A stretch of DNA of 49,413 bases from Gallionella sp. (GTDB lineage Bacteria > Pseudomonadota > Gammaproteobacteria > Burkholderiales > Gallionellaceae): positions 1 to 49,413 of the forward strand of contig JAHFRA010000020.1 of assembly GCA_023259035.1 (NCBI GenBank), in the 5' to 3' direction. The position numbers were made by a program, and so were the translations under genes. Each line of letters begins with the position of its first letter. Position 1 is the stretch's first letter. The notes under the pieces are model-generated. The model saw only the letters and a list, made by a program, of their open reading frames with translations. It had not been told where the DNA came from and ran no database searches. Positions 35,149 to 44,773 of this stretch are shown here, in pieces.

Positions 35149-37002
35149 TTATTTTCCGCGCATAAACATCTTGTCTAAATCGTTCATGCTCAACTGGAAC
35201 CACGTCGGCCTCCCATGATTGCATTGGCCGGAGCGTTCGGTTTGTTCCATCTCGCGCAGCAGCGCGTTCATTTCGGTGATGCTCAAGACCCGATTGGCGC
35301 GCACTGCACCATGGCAAGCGAGGGTGGCGAGCAATTCGTTGCGCCGCTCGGTCAGTACGCGGCTCGCGCCGAATTCACGCAGTTCGTCCAATACCTCGCG
35401 CGTGACGGCCTCCGCTTCGGATTGCTTGAGCAGCACCGGCATCGCGCGCACCGCCAGCGTGTTGGGCGACAGCGGGGCGATGTTGAAGCCGAGCATCTTG
35501 AGCGCATCCTGCTCCGCTTCCACCGTTGCGACCTCCAGCGGCTCGGCATAGAAACTTACCGGGATCAGCAACGGCTGCATGGCGATCTGCTCGGCATCCA
35601 GGGAAGCCTTGAGTTTTTCGTACACGATGCGCTCATGTGCGGCATGCATGTCCACTACCACCAGTCCGTGCGCATTTTGTGCGAGGATGTAAACGCCGGA
35701 GAGTTGTGCGAGGGCAAAGCCGAGGGGGTGTTCTCGGGGGGAAAGGTGAAACGTGAAAGGTGAAACGTCGGCAGCGGGAGCGTTGTCTTGTTGAGTATTA
35801 TTTTTCCCGTCATTACCTGTCTGCGCTTCCCACAGTCGATAAGCGGCTTCGCTTTCTGCAACACCCAGCCGCATAGCCTGCTGCTGGAAACGTGGAGCGC
35901 CGTCATTCCCGCGAAAGCGGGAATCCAGTGAATTTATAACACCGCTGGATTCCCGCATATGCGGGAACGACGAATCAGGTTTGGAGGTTTCGGTTCCCGC
36001 CATCGGCACACTCAATGCCTGTTCCAGCGCGTGAAAAATGAATTGATGGATTCCCTGGCTTTCGCGGAAACGCACTTCGCTCTTGGCCGGATGCACGTTG
36101 ACGTCCACCTGTTCCGGCGGCAGTTCGAGAAACAGCACGAAGGCCGGGTGGCGCTGATGGTGCAGGATGTCCTGATAGGCCTGTCTTAGCGCGTGGCTGG
36201 CGACCTTGTCGCGCACAAAGCGGCCGTTGACGAAGAAATATTGGGCATCGCGGGTGGCGCGGGAATAAGCGGGCAGGGCGGCCAGGCCTTGCAGCGACAG
36301 GTTCGCCGCGTTGCGTGATACTGGCGCGGCGGCCTGCCCGAATTCGTCGCCGAGCAGCGCCGTGACGCGCTTCAGCGCGGCCTGTTCGCCATGCGATGCG
36401 GGCAGTTGCCAAATGGCTCGTCCGTTGTGTTGCAGTGAAAAGGCGACATCGGGACGCGACAACGCGATGCGCTTGAAGGTCTCTTCGCAATAGGCAAACT
36501 CGGTGGCCTCGGATTTCAGGAATTTGCGCCGTGCCGGCGTGTTGAAATACATCTCGCGAATTTCTACAGTAGTCCCGCACGCATGGCTGGCAGGAACAGG
36601 CTGGCTGGTCTGACCATCTGCCGCCGTCACTTGCCAGCCGTGCGGTTCGGCTGCGGTGCGGCTGGTCAGCGCGAGTTGTGCAATCGCCGCCATACTCGCC
36701 AGCGCTTCACCGCGAAAACCCATGCTGACAACTTGTTGCAGGTCTTCCAGTGAAGCAATTTTGCTGGTGGCGTGGCGCACTAATGCGAGCGGCAGTTCGG
36801 CTTTGGCGATACCCTTCCCGTCGTCGCGCACACGCAGCAGCTTGATCCCGCCACTTTCAAGTTGTACCGCGATGTTTTCAGCACCCGCGTCCAGACTATT
36901 CTCCAGCAACTCCTTGAGCGCCGATGCGGGGCGTTCGATCACTTCACCAGCGGCAATTTGATTGACAAGCAGATCGGGTAGCAGCCGGATTGAATGTTGC
37001 AT
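35149..37002 (-). CDS. mutL: DNA mismatch repair protein MutL
   Basis: 617 residues. GHKL ATPase motifs at the N-terminus: IAAGEVIERPASALKELLENSLDAGA, DDGKGI and GFRGEALASMAAIA; transducer domain to about 330; a variable linker; C-terminal dimerisation domain from about 430 (ALAQLSGVYILAQNAHGLVVVDMHAAHERI). There is no DQHAxE(x)4E endonuclease motif, as expected for a MutH-type or nick-dependent system. The linker contains 24 codons (about 344-367) from a palindromic repeat. Confidence 0.96.
   Translation of the reverse strand: MQHSIRLLPDLLVNQIAAGEVIERPASALKELLENSLDAGAENIAVQLESGGIKLLRVRDDGKGIAKAELPLALVRHATSKIASLEDLQQVVSMGFRGEALASMAAIAQLALTSRTAAEPHGWQVTAADGQTSQPVPASHACGTTVEIREMYFNTPARRKFLKSEATEFAYCEETFKRIALSRPDVAFSLQHNGRAIWQLPASHGEQAALKRVTALLGDEFGQAAAPVSRNAANLSLQGLAALPAYSRATRDAQYFFVNGRFVRDKVASHALRQAYQDILHHQRHPAFVLFLELPPEQVDVNVHPAKSEVRFRESQGIHQFIFHALEQALSVPMAGTETSKPDSSFPHMRESSGVINSLDSRFRGNDGAPRFQQQAMRLGVAESEAAYRLWEAQTGNDGKNNTQQDNAPAADVSPFTFHLSPREHPLGFALAQLSGVYILAQNAHGLVVVDMHAAHERIVYEKLKASLDAEQIAMQPLLIPVSFYAEPLEVATVEAEQDALKMLGFNIAPLSPNTLAVRAMPVLLKQSEAEAVTREVLDELREFGASRVLTERRNELLATLACHGAVRANRVLSITEMNALLREMEQTERSGQCNHGRPTWFQLSMNDLDKMFMRGK
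35901..35972. repeat. 72-bp palindromic element in frame in mutL
   Basis: CGTCATTCCCGC-GAAA-GCGGGAATCCAG and CTGGATTCCCGC-ATAT-GCGGGAACGACG form two hairpins that together make one larger palindrome. Length 72 bases, exactly 24 codons, translated to a stretch with HMRES and DSRFRGND. The ATTCCCGC...GCGGGAAT repeat is among the most common dispersed elements in betaproteobacteria. Confidence 0.9.
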
Positions 37003-37185
37003 ACTGGTAAAAGAGGCAGGGGGTAAATTTGAATAGAAATTATAAGGGTATCCGAGTTTGACTGCTGAAATTCCGCTTGCGCGTGAGATTGATCACTGTT
37101 CCGTAACTTGGAATGGGTTATTGAATTCTCATCGGGATTAATGTCCGGAATGTGCTCATTGCCCCATGCCAAGACATACACGCTG

Positions 37186-37194
37186 TGGCATAAT
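37186..37194 (+). promoter_or_regulatory. Probable extended -10 promoter of leuC
   Basis: TGGCATAAT fits an extended -10 (TGnTATAAT) 43 bases before the leuC start; the -35 is weak. ATGCCA at 37166-37171 and TGGCAT at 37186-37191 are perfect inverted half-sites overlapping it, so a repressor could bind here. The assignment is tentative. Confidence 0.4.
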
Positions 37195-37236
37195 CGCGAC
37201 CTCTTAAAAACTGAAACAGTGCAAGCGAAACAATTA

Positions 37237-38640
37237 ATGAGCGCGCAAACCCTTTACGACAAACTCTGGAATTCCCACGTGGTGCGGCAGGAAGCCGACG
37301 GCACCGCGCTGATTTATATCGACCGCCATCTGGTGCATGAAGTGACCAGCCCGCAGGCGTTCGAGGGGCTGAAATTGGCGGGGCGCAAGCTGTGGCGCAG
37401 CGCGTCGATCCTCGCGGTGGCCGACCACAATGTGCCGACTAAAGGGCGCGCGCAGGGCATCGCCGACCCGATCGCGCGCCTGCAGGTGGAGACGCTGGAC
37501 AGCAATTGCGCCGAGTACGGCGTGAACGAATTCAAGATGAACGACGTGCGCCAGGGCATCGTGCATGTGATCGGGCCGGAGCAGGGCGCGACTTTGCCGG
37601 GCATGACGGTGGTGTGCGGCGATTCGCACACCAGCACGCACGGCGCGTTTGCCGCGCTGGCGTTCGGCATCGGCACTTCCGAAGTCGAGCATGTGATGGC
37701 GACGCAATGTTTGCTGATGAAGAAATCCAAAGCCATGCAGGTGCTGGTGGACGGTGCATTGGGCAAGGGCGTGACCGCCAAGGACATCGCGCTGGCGGTG
37801 ATCGGCAAGATCGGTACGGCGGGCGGCACCGGCTATGCGATTGAATTTGCCGACAGCGCGATACGCGCGCTTTCGATGGAAGGGCGCATGACGCTGTGCA
37901 ACATGGCGATCGAAGCGGGCGCGCGCGCCGGCATGATCGCGGCGGACGACACGACGATCGATTACCTCAAAGGGCGACCGTTCGCGCCGCAGGGCGAGTT
38001 GTGGGACAAGGCGGTGGCTTATTGGCGCACCTTGCACAGCGATGACGGCGCGCAATTCGATGCGACAATCAAACTGGATGCCGCGCAAATCAGGCCGCAA
38101 GTGACTTGGGGCACGTCACCGGAGATGGTGGTGGCGGTGGATGGGCGCGTGCCCGATCCGGCAACGATGATCGATCCGGTGAAGCGCGAGGGTGCGGAGC
38201 GCGCCTTGCACTATATGGGCTTGAAAGCGAATACACCGATCACCGAAATTAAAATAGATAAAGTGTTCATCGGCTCCTGTACCAACGCGCGCATCGAAGA
38301 TATGCGCGCCGCTGCCGCTGTCGCGAAGGGCAAGCATGTCGCGCCGAACGTGAAGCTGGCGATGGTGGTGCCCGGCTCCGGTCTGGTCAAACAGCAGGCC
38401 GAGCAGGAAGGCCTGGACAAAATATTTGTCGCGGCGGGCTTCGAGTGGCGCGATCCGGGTTGCTCGATGTGCCTGGCGATGAACGACGACCGGCTTGCGC
38501 CGGGCGAACGCTGCGCTGCTACTTCCAACCGCAACTTCGAGGGGCGGCAGGGGCAGGGCGGACGCACCCATCTGGTCAGCCCGGAGATGGCTGCTGCTGC
38601 GGCGATTGCCGGGCATTTTGTCGATGTGAGCAAAATTTAG
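37237..38640 (+). CDS. leuC: 3-isopropylmalate dehydratase large subunit
   Basis: 467 residues from ATG 37237; the longer frame from 37108 crosses the promoter region. The 4Fe-4S cluster ligands are in [16 protein letters not shown] and [44 protein letters not shown] is the aconitase-fold signature. With LeuD it isomerises 2- to 3-isopropylmalate in leucine synthesis. The small lipoprotein gene begins seven bases after its stop. Confidence 0.96.
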   Translation: MSAQTLYDKLWNSHVVRQEADGTALIYIDRHLVHEVTSPQAFEGLKLAGRKLWRSASILAVADHNVPTKGRAQGIADPIARLQVETLDSNCAEYGVNEFKMNDVRQGIVHVIGPEQGATLPGMTVVCGDSHTSTHGAFAALAFGIGTSEVEHVMATQCLLMKKSKAMQVLVDGALGKGVTAKDIALAVIGKIGTAGGTGYAIEFADSAIRALSMEGRMTLCNMAIEAGARAGMIAADDTTIDYLKGRPFAPQGELWDKAVAYWRTLHSDDGAQFDATIKLDAAQIRPQVTWGTSPEMVVAVDGRVPDPATMIDPVKREGAERALHYMGLKANTPITEIKIDKVFIGSCTNARIEDMRAAAAVAKGKHVAPNVKLAMVVPGSGLVKQQAEQEGLDKIFVAAGFEWRDPGCSMCLAMNDDRLAPGERCAATSNRNFEGRQGQGGRTHLVSPEMAAAAAIAGHFVDVSKI

Positions 38641-38646
38641 GAGGCG

Positions 38647-38769
38647 ATGATGAAAGTATTTTCTTTGATGTTGGCAATGTTATTTCTGGCGGGTTGCAAT
38701 ACCGTGGAAGGCATCGGCAAGGATCTGAAAAAGGGCGGCGAAAAGATCGAGAAGGCCGCGACCAAGTGA
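38647..38769 (+). CDS. Entericidin-like small lipoprotein
   Basis: 40 residues from the first ATG at 38647 (a second ATG follows), with GGAGG before it at the leuC stop. Short hydrophobic signal (VFSLMLAMLFLAGC) ending in the lipobox LAGC, then a charged amphipathic tail GIGKDLKKGGEKIEKAA that matches the entericidin A/B pattern. Expected to be a lipid-anchored envelope peptide. It lies between leuC and leuD, an arrangement also found in other betaproteobacteria. Confidence 0.85.
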   Translation: MMKVFSLMLAMLFLAGCNTVEGIGKDLKKGGEKIEKAATK

Positions 38770-38915
38770 TGGCTGCCTCTATAAATCCATTTTGCGGGCG
38801 AATCGCGGTGTCGTGTGCTCGTTCGCTCCTCGTCTATCTGAATGATATGCCTCGTCGCTCACTGCGCGACTCCTTGCGCTTCATCCCGCAAAATGAATTT
38901 CTAGAGGCACCATAA
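38769..38915 (+). CDS. Candidate 48-residue ORF carried by the palindromic element
   Basis: ATG at 38769 overlaps the lipoprotein stop (TGATG), and the TAA stop at 38913 is immediately followed by the leuD ATG. The C-terminal part MPRRSLRDSLRFIPQNEF matches the equivalent ORF between trpB and trpA ([18 protein letters not shown]). It may be a real coupling ORF, or simply open because the element was selected to keep ribosomes moving. No family is recognised and translation is unproven. Confidence 0.4.
   Translation: MAASINPFCGRIAVSCARSLLVYLNDMPRRSLRDSLRFIPQNEFLEAP
38774..38909. repeat. Palindromic element, copy A (before leuD)
   Basis: Inverted ends TGCCTCTATAAATCCATTTT (from 38774) and AAAATGAATTTCTAGAGGCA (ending 38909) pair with two mismatches and continue inward through TGCGGG/CCCGCA. 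The core is shared with copy B at 48003-48121. The leuD ribosome site AGAGG (38903-38907) is part of the right end and is complementary to CCTCT at the left end. Confidence 0.88.
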
Positions 38916-39548
38916 ATGCAAAAATTTACCGTACTCGATGGTTTGGTTATGCCGCTGGATCGCGCCAACGTGGATACCGACGCGATCATCCCCAAGCAAT
39001 TCCTGAAGTCGATCAAGCGCTCCGGCTTCGGCCCGAATGCGTTCGACGAATGGCGTTATCTGGACCACGGTGAGCCGGGCATGGACAACAGCAAGCGGAT
39101 ACCCAATCCCGATTTCGTGCTGAACCGGTCGCGCTACCAGGGCGCGCAGATTCTGCTCACACGCGAAAATTTCGGTTGCGGCAGTTCGCGCGAACACGCG
39201 CCTTGGGCGCTGGAAGACTACGGCTTCCGCGCCATCATCGCGCCGAGTTTCGCCGACATCTTTTTCAACAACTGTTTCAAGAACGGCCTGCTGCCGATCC
39301 GCCTCGACGCGGAAAAAGTGGATGCGCTGTTCAAGGCGGTGGAGGCTACGCCGGGCTATCGTTTGAAGATTGACCTGGAACAGCAGAGCATCACCGCGCC
39401 GGACGGGACGGTGTACAAATTCGAGGTGGAGGCGTTCCGCAAGCATTGCCTGATGAACGGGCTGGACGATATCGGCCTGACCTTGCAGCATGTGGGCGAG
39501 ATTAAGGATTACGAGGCGAAGCATCGCGCGGCACAGCCGTGGCTATAA
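38916..39548 (+). CDS. leuD: 3-isopropylmalate dehydratase small subunit
   Basis: 210 residues. Swivel domain of the aconitase family: [23 protein letters not shown] at the N-terminus, [13 protein letters not shown] at about 87-99 (substrate-binding loop). Pairs with LeuC. AGAGG eight bases before ATG is the ribosome site and lies in the inverted repeat of element copy A, so its access may depend on RNA folding. Confidence 0.96.
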   Translation: MQKFTVLDGLVMPLDRANVDTDAIIPKQFLKSIKRSGFGPNAFDEWRYLDHGEPGMDNSKRIPNPDFVLNRSRYQGAQILLTRENFGCGSSREHAPWALEDYGFRAIIAPSFADIFFNNCFKNGLLPIRLDAEKVDALFKAVEATPGYRLKIDLEQQSITAPDGTVYKFEVEAFRKHCLMNGLDDIGLTLQHVGEIKDYEAKHRAAQPWL

Positions 39549-39575
39549 CTAATTTACTTTGATTGGGAATTTGAA

Positions 39576-40640
39576 ATGAAGATCGCAGTATTGCCCGGTG
39601 ACGGGATCGGTCCGGAGATTGTCGCGCAGGCGGTGAAGGTGCTGGAAGCGTTGCGCAGCGACGGCTTGAAAATTGAGTTGGAATACGCGCACCTCGGCGG
39701 TGCCGGATATGATGCGGCGGGTGATCCGTTTCCGCCTGCGACAGAAAAACTGGCGCTGGCAGCCGATGCGGTGCTGCTCGGTGCGGTGGGCGGCTACCAG
39801 TACGACACATTGCCGCGCCCGATGCGCCCGGAACAAGGGCTGTTGCGTATCCGCAAGGGGCTGGAGTTGTTTGCCAACCTGCGCCCTGCTCTGGTGTATC
39901 CAGAGCTGGCCAATGCGTCCAGCTTGAAGCCGGAGCTGGTTGCTGGCCTGGACATCATGATTCTGCGCGAACTGACCGGCGACATCTATTTCGGCCAGCC
40001 GCGCGGCATCCGCACGATGGATAGCGGCGAGCGGCAAGGTTTTGATACCATGCTGTACAGCGAGTCGGAAATTCGCCGCGTGGCACATGTCGGCTTTCAG
40101 ATTGCGCTGAAGCGTGGCAAGAAACTATGTTCGGTGGACAAGGCCAACGTGCTGGATACCAGCATGTTCTGGCGCGAAATCGTCACAGAGGTGGCGAAAG
40201 AATATCCGCTGGTAGCGTTGTCGCACATGTATGTGGATAATGCCGCGATGCAACTGGTGCGCGCGCCGAAGCAGTTCGATGTGATTCTGACCGGCAATAT
40301 ATTCGGTGATATTTTGTCCGATGAAGCTTCGATGCTGACCGGTTCGATCGGCATGTTGCCGTCCGCTTCGCTGGATGCGCACAACAAGGGTTTGTACGAA
40401 CCGTGCCACGGCTCGGCGCCGGACATCGCGGGCAAGGACATTGCCAATCCGCTGGCGACCATCCTGTCGGTGGCGATGATGATGCGCCACACTTTTGCGC
40501 ATGAAGATATTGCGCGGCGTATCGAGGCGGCGGTGCGCAAGGTGTTGCAGCAGGGGCTGCGCACCGGCGATATTTACGAGGCCGGAATGCAGAAGGTCGG
40601 CACGATTGCGATGGGCGATGCGGTGGTCGCAGCGCTGTAA
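39576..40640 (+). CDS. leuB: 3-isopropylmalate dehydrogenase
   Basis: 354 residues. Isocitrate/isopropylmalate dehydrogenase fold: [10 protein letters not shown] at the N-terminus, [14 protein letters not shown], and the NAD/Mg signature [25 protein letters not shown]. It oxidises and decarboxylates 3-isopropylmalate with NAD+. It starts 27 bases after leuD with a modest ribosome site. Confidence 0.96.
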   Translation: MKIAVLPGDGIGPEIVAQAVKVLEALRSDGLKIELEYAHLGGAGYDAAGDPFPPATEKLALAADAVLLGAVGGYQYDTLPRPMRPEQGLLRIRKGLELFANLRPALVYPELANASSLKPELVAGLDIMILRELTGDIYFGQPRGIRTMDSGERQGFDTMLYSESEIRRVAHVGFQIALKRGKKLCSVDKANVLDTSMFWREIVTEVAKEYPLVALSHMYVDNAAMQLVRAPKQFDVILTGNIFGDILSDEASMLTGSIGMLPSASLDAHNKGLYEPCHGSAPDIAGKDIANPLATILSVAMMMRHTFAHEDIARRIEAAVRKVLQQGLRTGDIYEAGMQKVGTIAMGDAVVAAL

Positions 40641-40688
40641 ATTATGCAGGGTGGATTACGTAGCCCGCCATGGATTCGAGGTGAAACA

Positions 40689-41792
40689 ATGAAAGTAGGA
40701 ATGATCGGTTGGCGCGGCATGGTGGGCTCGGTGCTCATGCAGCGCATGCGCGAAGAAAAAGATTTCGATCTGATCGATACGGTGTTCTTCACCACCTCCG
40801 ATGCGGGCGGCGTAGCACCTGCCGAAGGGCGCGGCGTGCCGCTCAAGGATGCGTACGACCTCAACGAACTGAAGGCGATGGATGCGATCATTTCCTGTCA
40901 AGGCGGCGATTACACCACCAAAATATTCCCTGCGTTGCGTGCAGCAGGCTGGAACGGATACTGGATCGACGCGGCTTCCACGCTACGCATGGAAAAAGAC
41001 GCAGTCATCATTCTCGATCCGGTGAACCTCGACCTTATCAAAAAATCGCTGGCCGACGGCGGCAGGAATTTCATCGGCGGCAACTGCACCAACAGTATCC
41101 TGTTGATGGGGTTGAACGGCTTGTTCCATGCGGGGCTGGTGGAGTGGGTGTCCTCGATGACCTATCAGGCGGCATCCGGCGCCGGTGCGCAGAACATGCG
41201 CGAGCTGCTGAAGCAGATGGGGGTGGCCTACGCCTCCGTGGCCGACCTGCTGGCCGACCCGAAGTCGGCCATTCTGGAAATTGATCGCCGCGTGGCCGAA
41301 AAGCTGCGCTCTGCCGACATGCCGACCGAGAATTTCGGCGTCCCGCTGGCGGGAAGCCTGATCCCGTGGATCGACAAGCAGCTCGATAACGGCCAATCCA
41401 AGGAAGAGTGGAAGGGGCAGGCAGAGGTCAACAAGATACTGGGCACGACCCAGCGCATCCCGGTGGATGGCCTGTGCGTGCGTATCGGCGCGATGCGCTG
41501 CCATAGCCTGGCGCTGACCATCAAGTTGAAAAAAGATGTGCCGTTGAGCGAAATAGAAGCGCTGATCAAGGGCGGCAATCCCTGGGTCAAGTTTGTGCCG
41601 AACCAGCGTGAACTGTCGGTGCGCGAACTGACGCCGGTCGCGGTGACCGGCAAGCTGGACGTGGCGGTCGGGCGCGTGCGCAAGATGGAGCTGGGGCCGG
41701 AATATGTGAGCGCCTTCGTTTGCGGCGACCAGTTGTTGTGGGGCGCGGCAGAGCCGTTGCGGCGCATGTTGCGTATCTTGCTTGATCGATAA
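40689..41792 (+). CDS. asd: Aspartate-semialdehyde dehydrogenase
   Basis: 367 residues from ATG 40689 behind AGGTGAAACA; the frame from 40644 is only an extension into the leuB-asd gap. Motifs: [14 protein letters not shown] (NADP binding), catalytic Cys in [13 protein letters not shown] at about 135, and [19 protein letters not shown]. Gram-negative type Asd; makes aspartate semialdehyde for lysine/DAP, threonine and methionine. The leuB-asd-(usg)-fimV order is typical of Beta- and Gammaproteobacteria. Confidence 0.96.
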   Translation: MKVGMIGWRGMVGSVLMQRMREEKDFDLIDTVFFTTSDAGGVAPAEGRGVPLKDAYDLNELKAMDAIISCQGGDYTTKIFPALRAAGWNGYWIDAASTLRMEKDAVIILDPVNLDLIKKSLADGGRNFIGGNCTNSILLMGLNGLFHAGLVEWVSSMTYQAASGAGAQNMRELLKQMGVAYASVADLLADPKSAILEIDRRVAEKLRSADMPTENFGVPLAGSLIPWIDKQLDNGQSKEEWKGQAEVNKILGTTQRIPVDGLCVRIGAMRCHSLALTIKLKKDVPLSEIEALIKGGNPWVKFVPNQRELSVRELTPVAVTGKLDVAVGRVRKMELGPEYVSAFVCGDQLLWGAAEPLRRMLRILLDR

Positions 41793-41800
41793 ACGGCGAG

Positions 41801-41917
41801 GATTTTTTGCTCTCACTTGGGTTAAATATGCGGGTAGTCAGCGATAACGTGCGCAAGGGCGCGGCGTTGAATAGTGTGCAAATCGCGGAAATTTTGGTTG
41901 CGAAATACCTTAATTAA
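41801..41917 (+). pseudogene. C-terminal remnant of a second Asd (usg-like)
   Basis: The frame from just after the asd stop reads LLSLGLNMRVVSDNVRKGAA and LNSVQIAEILVAKYLN before TAA 41915-41917. The VVSDN-RKGAALNSVQIAE block is the C-terminus of the other Asd subfamily, to which Usg belongs. Pseudomonas keeps usg between asd and fimV, so this is the left-over end of a usg-like gene deleted upstream. It has no ribosome site and a possible fimV promoter overlaps it. Confidence 0.8.
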
Positions 41918-41925
41918 GACATAAT
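41898..41925 (+). promoter_or_regulatory. Probable sigma-70 promoter of fimV
   Basis: TTGCGA (41898-41903), a 16-base gap and CATAAT (41920-41925) fit a sigma-70 promoter. fimV starts about 80 bases downstream. Confidence 0.45.
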
Positions 41926-42003
41926 ACGAAGTATGTTATGAGCTTGTGCTGATAACTCTATGATGTTACTTTACTTGTTCAACAAATAGATAAAGGTGAT
42001 AGC

Positions 42004-44607
42004 GTGCAAAAATCGCTACTGAAACTGCTCGGAGTTGTTATTGCTTTGGCAATGTCAGCAACTGTTTCTGCCGTCGGTATGGGAGGAATAGATGTGGCTT
42101 CTTCTTTGGGGCAACCACTGAAGGTTGACATTGAATTGGTGTCGGTCAATAAGGCTGACAAGGCTAGCTTGGTTGCTCGCATTGCATCACCCGAGGTCTA
42201 CAAAAGTGCGGGACTGGAATATCCTCATGGCAATAAATTCAAGTTTCAGATAGAGAGTCGCGCGAACGGCGAGCCCTATCTAAAAGTGAGCAGCACGCAG
42301 CCGATCAATGATCCTTTTGTGAGCCTGTTGGTCGAGTTGACATGGTCTTCAGGCAAGCTATTGCGGGAATATACTTTTTTGCTTGATCCGCCAGGCTATG
42401 TTCCAGAACAACCCAAGCAGGCGGAAGTGCAATCTGTCGCACCGGCTGTGCAATCCGTACCGACAGAGCCTGTTGTCAAGTCGGCCCCGATTGTAGTTGA
42501 GCCTGTTGAAACCCGTCCAGAAACCAATATAGTCGAGAAGCCCATCCAGCAAGCGGCACAGCAACCGCTGCCTGCAAAAAATGTTGCAACGGGGCAGATC
42601 ATCGTGAAGCGCGGCGATACACTGAACAAAATAGCCGCACAAAACAAGCCGACCGAGGTCAGCTTGGAGCGCATGCTGGTTGCGCTGTATCGCGCCAATG
42701 CAGATCAGTTCGATGGTAAAAACATGAACCGTATCAGGACTGGCAAGGTTTTGCGTTTGCCTGATCAAGCTGAATTGAAGGCGGTATCGCAGCCTGACGC
42801 GGCAAAAGAAATTCATGCCCAAGTGGTTGATTGGAATGTTTACCGGCAGAAACTGGCCGGTGCTGCCGCACCCGGCAGCAAGCCGCAAGCGGCACAGCAA
42901 ACAACCTCTGGCAAGATTACCAGCAAGATTGCCGACAAGACTCCGGTTGCCAAAGAATCTGCCAAGGAAGTACTGAAGCTGTCCAAAGGAGAAGCGCCCG
43001 GAGACAAGGCTGCGACAGGTGCGGCTGGCAAGAAGTCAGCGTCTGCTCAAGATAAGAAAAATGCCGCGCAGGAAGATGCAATTGCCAAGGCGAAGGCTTT
43101 GAAGGAAGATCAGGGACGCGCCGAGTTGTTGAAGAAGAATATCCAAGATATGCAACGCCTTGCGGAACTGAAGACGAAAGCGGCCGCACTGGCCGCCAAA
43201 CCTGCAAGCAGCGTTGCATCGAGTTCCGCAGTGGCCGCTGCCAGCCAGGTTGCGGCGGCAAGTGCGGTAAAACCTGAGCCTGCCGTGAAGCCGAAGCCAA
43301 AAGTGATCGTGCCGGAACCTTCCCTGACGGATCAGATTCTGGGTGAACCGCTTTATCTGGCTGGTGGGGCGGCAGTGTTGCTTGGTTTGGGTGGCGTTGG
43401 CTTTATGCTGAGTCGTCGCAAAAAAACCTCTTCTGAATCGAAGGCTGGCAAATCGGCTGAGGACATCGGTTCAGCCGGTCGGATGATGTCGCCCGTTGTG
43501 TCTTCTCCTGATACCGGTGATTTCACCAGTGCTGCTGTAACCAAGGTTGAAACAACGCCACAATCGGATGATGTCGATCCAATTAGTGAGGCGGATTTAT
43601 TCCTCAATTTTGGCCGTGATGTGCAGGCGGAGGAGATTCTGAAAGAGGCGCTACAAAATACGCCAGATAATCACCAAATCCACCTCAAGTTGCTGGGCAT
43701 TTATGCCAACCGGAAAGATGTCAATTCCTTTTCGGCTATTGCCCGCCAATTGAAGGACTCCGGTGATGAAGACGCTTGGTATCAGGCCGTTGTCATGGGG
43801 CGCAAGCTGGAGCCGGGCAACCCGATGTATGGCGGTTCAGGAGCCATTGAAGATGCCGATAGCGCCACTATGCAGACAACGGTGCTTAATACAAAGCCGG
43901 ATTTTAATTTGGACGATACGTCTGGCGTTCAGGCATCGGCTCCAGATGTTGATTTTGATCTGGGTACGCCGACAGCCGGATCCGGCTCATCGCAAGGAAG
44001 TGACTTCCTGGACGACGTGGAAAAAACCATGGTTTTGTCGGCTGAAGACATGGCTGCCGCACAATCAGGAGTTATGGATTTTGATGTGACATCGACTCAG
44101 CCGTCGCTTGGTGTTCCGACCGCGACAAATCCTGATATTCCCTCGGCCCCATCTTCGTCGCCGGAGGCTGCTGCGCAGGTAGATTATGCTTTGCCCAATT
44201 TGGACGATCTGGTTTTTGACGTGACATCAACCCATCCATCCTTGCAGCCGGCGCAACCGGAAGCTCAAAAATCTGCGGAGGCTGCACAAGCTGACGACGG
44301 TGGAATGGTGTTTACGCTGGACTTTCCGACGGATGATTCGGCTAATAAACCGGTTGCTCAGCCTGCGGATATTGGCTTGGCAGGCATCAGTCTCAATCTG
44401 GATGATGTTGGTACGCCCGCAGAACCCGCAGCGTCACCCACAAAGGACGAGCATTGGCATGAGGTTGCTACCAAGTTGGATTTGGCGAAGGCCTATCAGG
44501 AAATGGGCGATGCCACCGGCGCGCGAGAAATTCTTGAGGAGGTAGTGCGTGAAGGGGATGCAGAACAACGCGGAACCGCGCAAACCCTGCTTGATCAGCT
44601 CGGCTGA
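42004..44607 (+). CDS. fimV: Polar hub / pilus assembly protein FimV
   Basis: 867 residues from GTG 42004 with AAAGGTGATA upstream. Signal peptide about 1-25; FimV N-terminal domain to about 125; Pro/Val-rich part; LysM about 197-260 (GQIIVKRGDTLNKIAAQNKP); Ala/Lys-rich coiled region about 300-420; TM about 450-470; acidic cytoplasmic part with TPR-like LFLNFGRDVQAEEILKEALQN and repeated FDVTSTQPSL/FDVTSTHPSL; FimV C-terminal motif KLDLAKAYQEMGDATGAREIL. FimV binds peptidoglycan and organises pole proteins, including type IV pilus secretin. VVEPVETRP at about 165 resembles a dispersed repeat. Confidence 0.95.
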   Translation: MQKSLLKLLGVVIALAMSATVSAVGMGGIDVASSLGQPLKVDIELVSVNKADKASLVARIASPEVYKSAGLEYPHGNKFKFQIESRANGEPYLKVSSTQPINDPFVSLLVELTWSSGKLLREYTFLLDPPGYVPEQPKQAEVQSVAPAVQSVPTEPVVKSAPIVVEPVETRPETNIVEKPIQQAAQQPLPAKNVATGQIIVKRGDTLNKIAAQNKPTEVSLERMLVALYRANADQFDGKNMNRIRTGKVLRLPDQAELKAVSQPDAAKEIHAQVVDWNVYRQKLAGAAAPGSKPQAAQQTTSGKITSKIADKTPVAKESAKEVLKLSKGEAPGDKAATGAAGKKSASAQDKKNAAQEDAIAKAKALKEDQGRAELLKKNIQDMQRLAELKTKAAALAAKPASSVASSSAVAAASQVAAASAVKPEPAVKPKPKVIVPEPSLTDQILGEPLYLAGGAAVLLGLGGVGFMLSRRKKTSSESKAGKSAEDIGSAGRMMSPVVSSPDTGDFTSAAVTKVETTPQSDDVDPISEADLFLNFGRDVQAEEILKEALQNTPDNHQIHLKLLGIYANRKDVNSFSAIARQLKDSGDEDAWYQAVVMGRKLEPGNPMYGGSGAIEDADSATMQTTVLNTKPDFNLDDTSGVQASAPDVDFDLGTPTAGSGSSQGSDFLDDVEKTMVLSAEDMAAAQSGVMDFDVTSTQPSLGVPTATNPDIPSAPSSSPEAAAQVDYALPNLDDLVFDVTSTHPSLQPAQPEAQKSAEAAQADDGGMVFTLDFPTDDSANKPVAQPADIGLAGISLNLDDVGTPAEPAASPTKDEHWHEVATKLDLAKAYQEMGDATGAREILEEVVREGDAEQRGTAQTLLDQLG

Positions 44608-44728
44608 TCCAGAGCTTTATATAGCCATCTGACTGATGGAGTTCCTGGCCATTCTACCAGGCTACCAAAAGACGGTATGCAAGTGGCTGGTTATAAGTTG
44701 GCAAACTACACCAATCAAGACATTGGTT

Positions 44729-44763
44729 AACGGCGGCTCAGAATTGGGCCGCCGTTTTCTTTC
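44729..44763 (+). terminator. Rho-independent terminator after fimV
   Basis: AACGGCGGC (44729-44737) pairs perfectly with GCCGCCGTT (44748-44756) around a 10-base loop and is followed by TTTTCTTTC. This is the clearest intrinsic terminator in the window. The next gene starts 11 bases later. Confidence 0.85.
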
Positions 44764-44773
44764 GGAGTGAAGG

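Noticed and set aside
37003..37236. Leucine attenuator or leader peptide before leuC
   Set aside because: No run of Leu codons in a short ORF followed by alternative hairpins and a T tract was found.
41918..41942. Imperfect palindrome CATAATAC...GTATGTTATG before fimV as an operator
   Set aside because: The arms match poorly and overlap an ordinary -10 element, so chance is a sufficient explanation.
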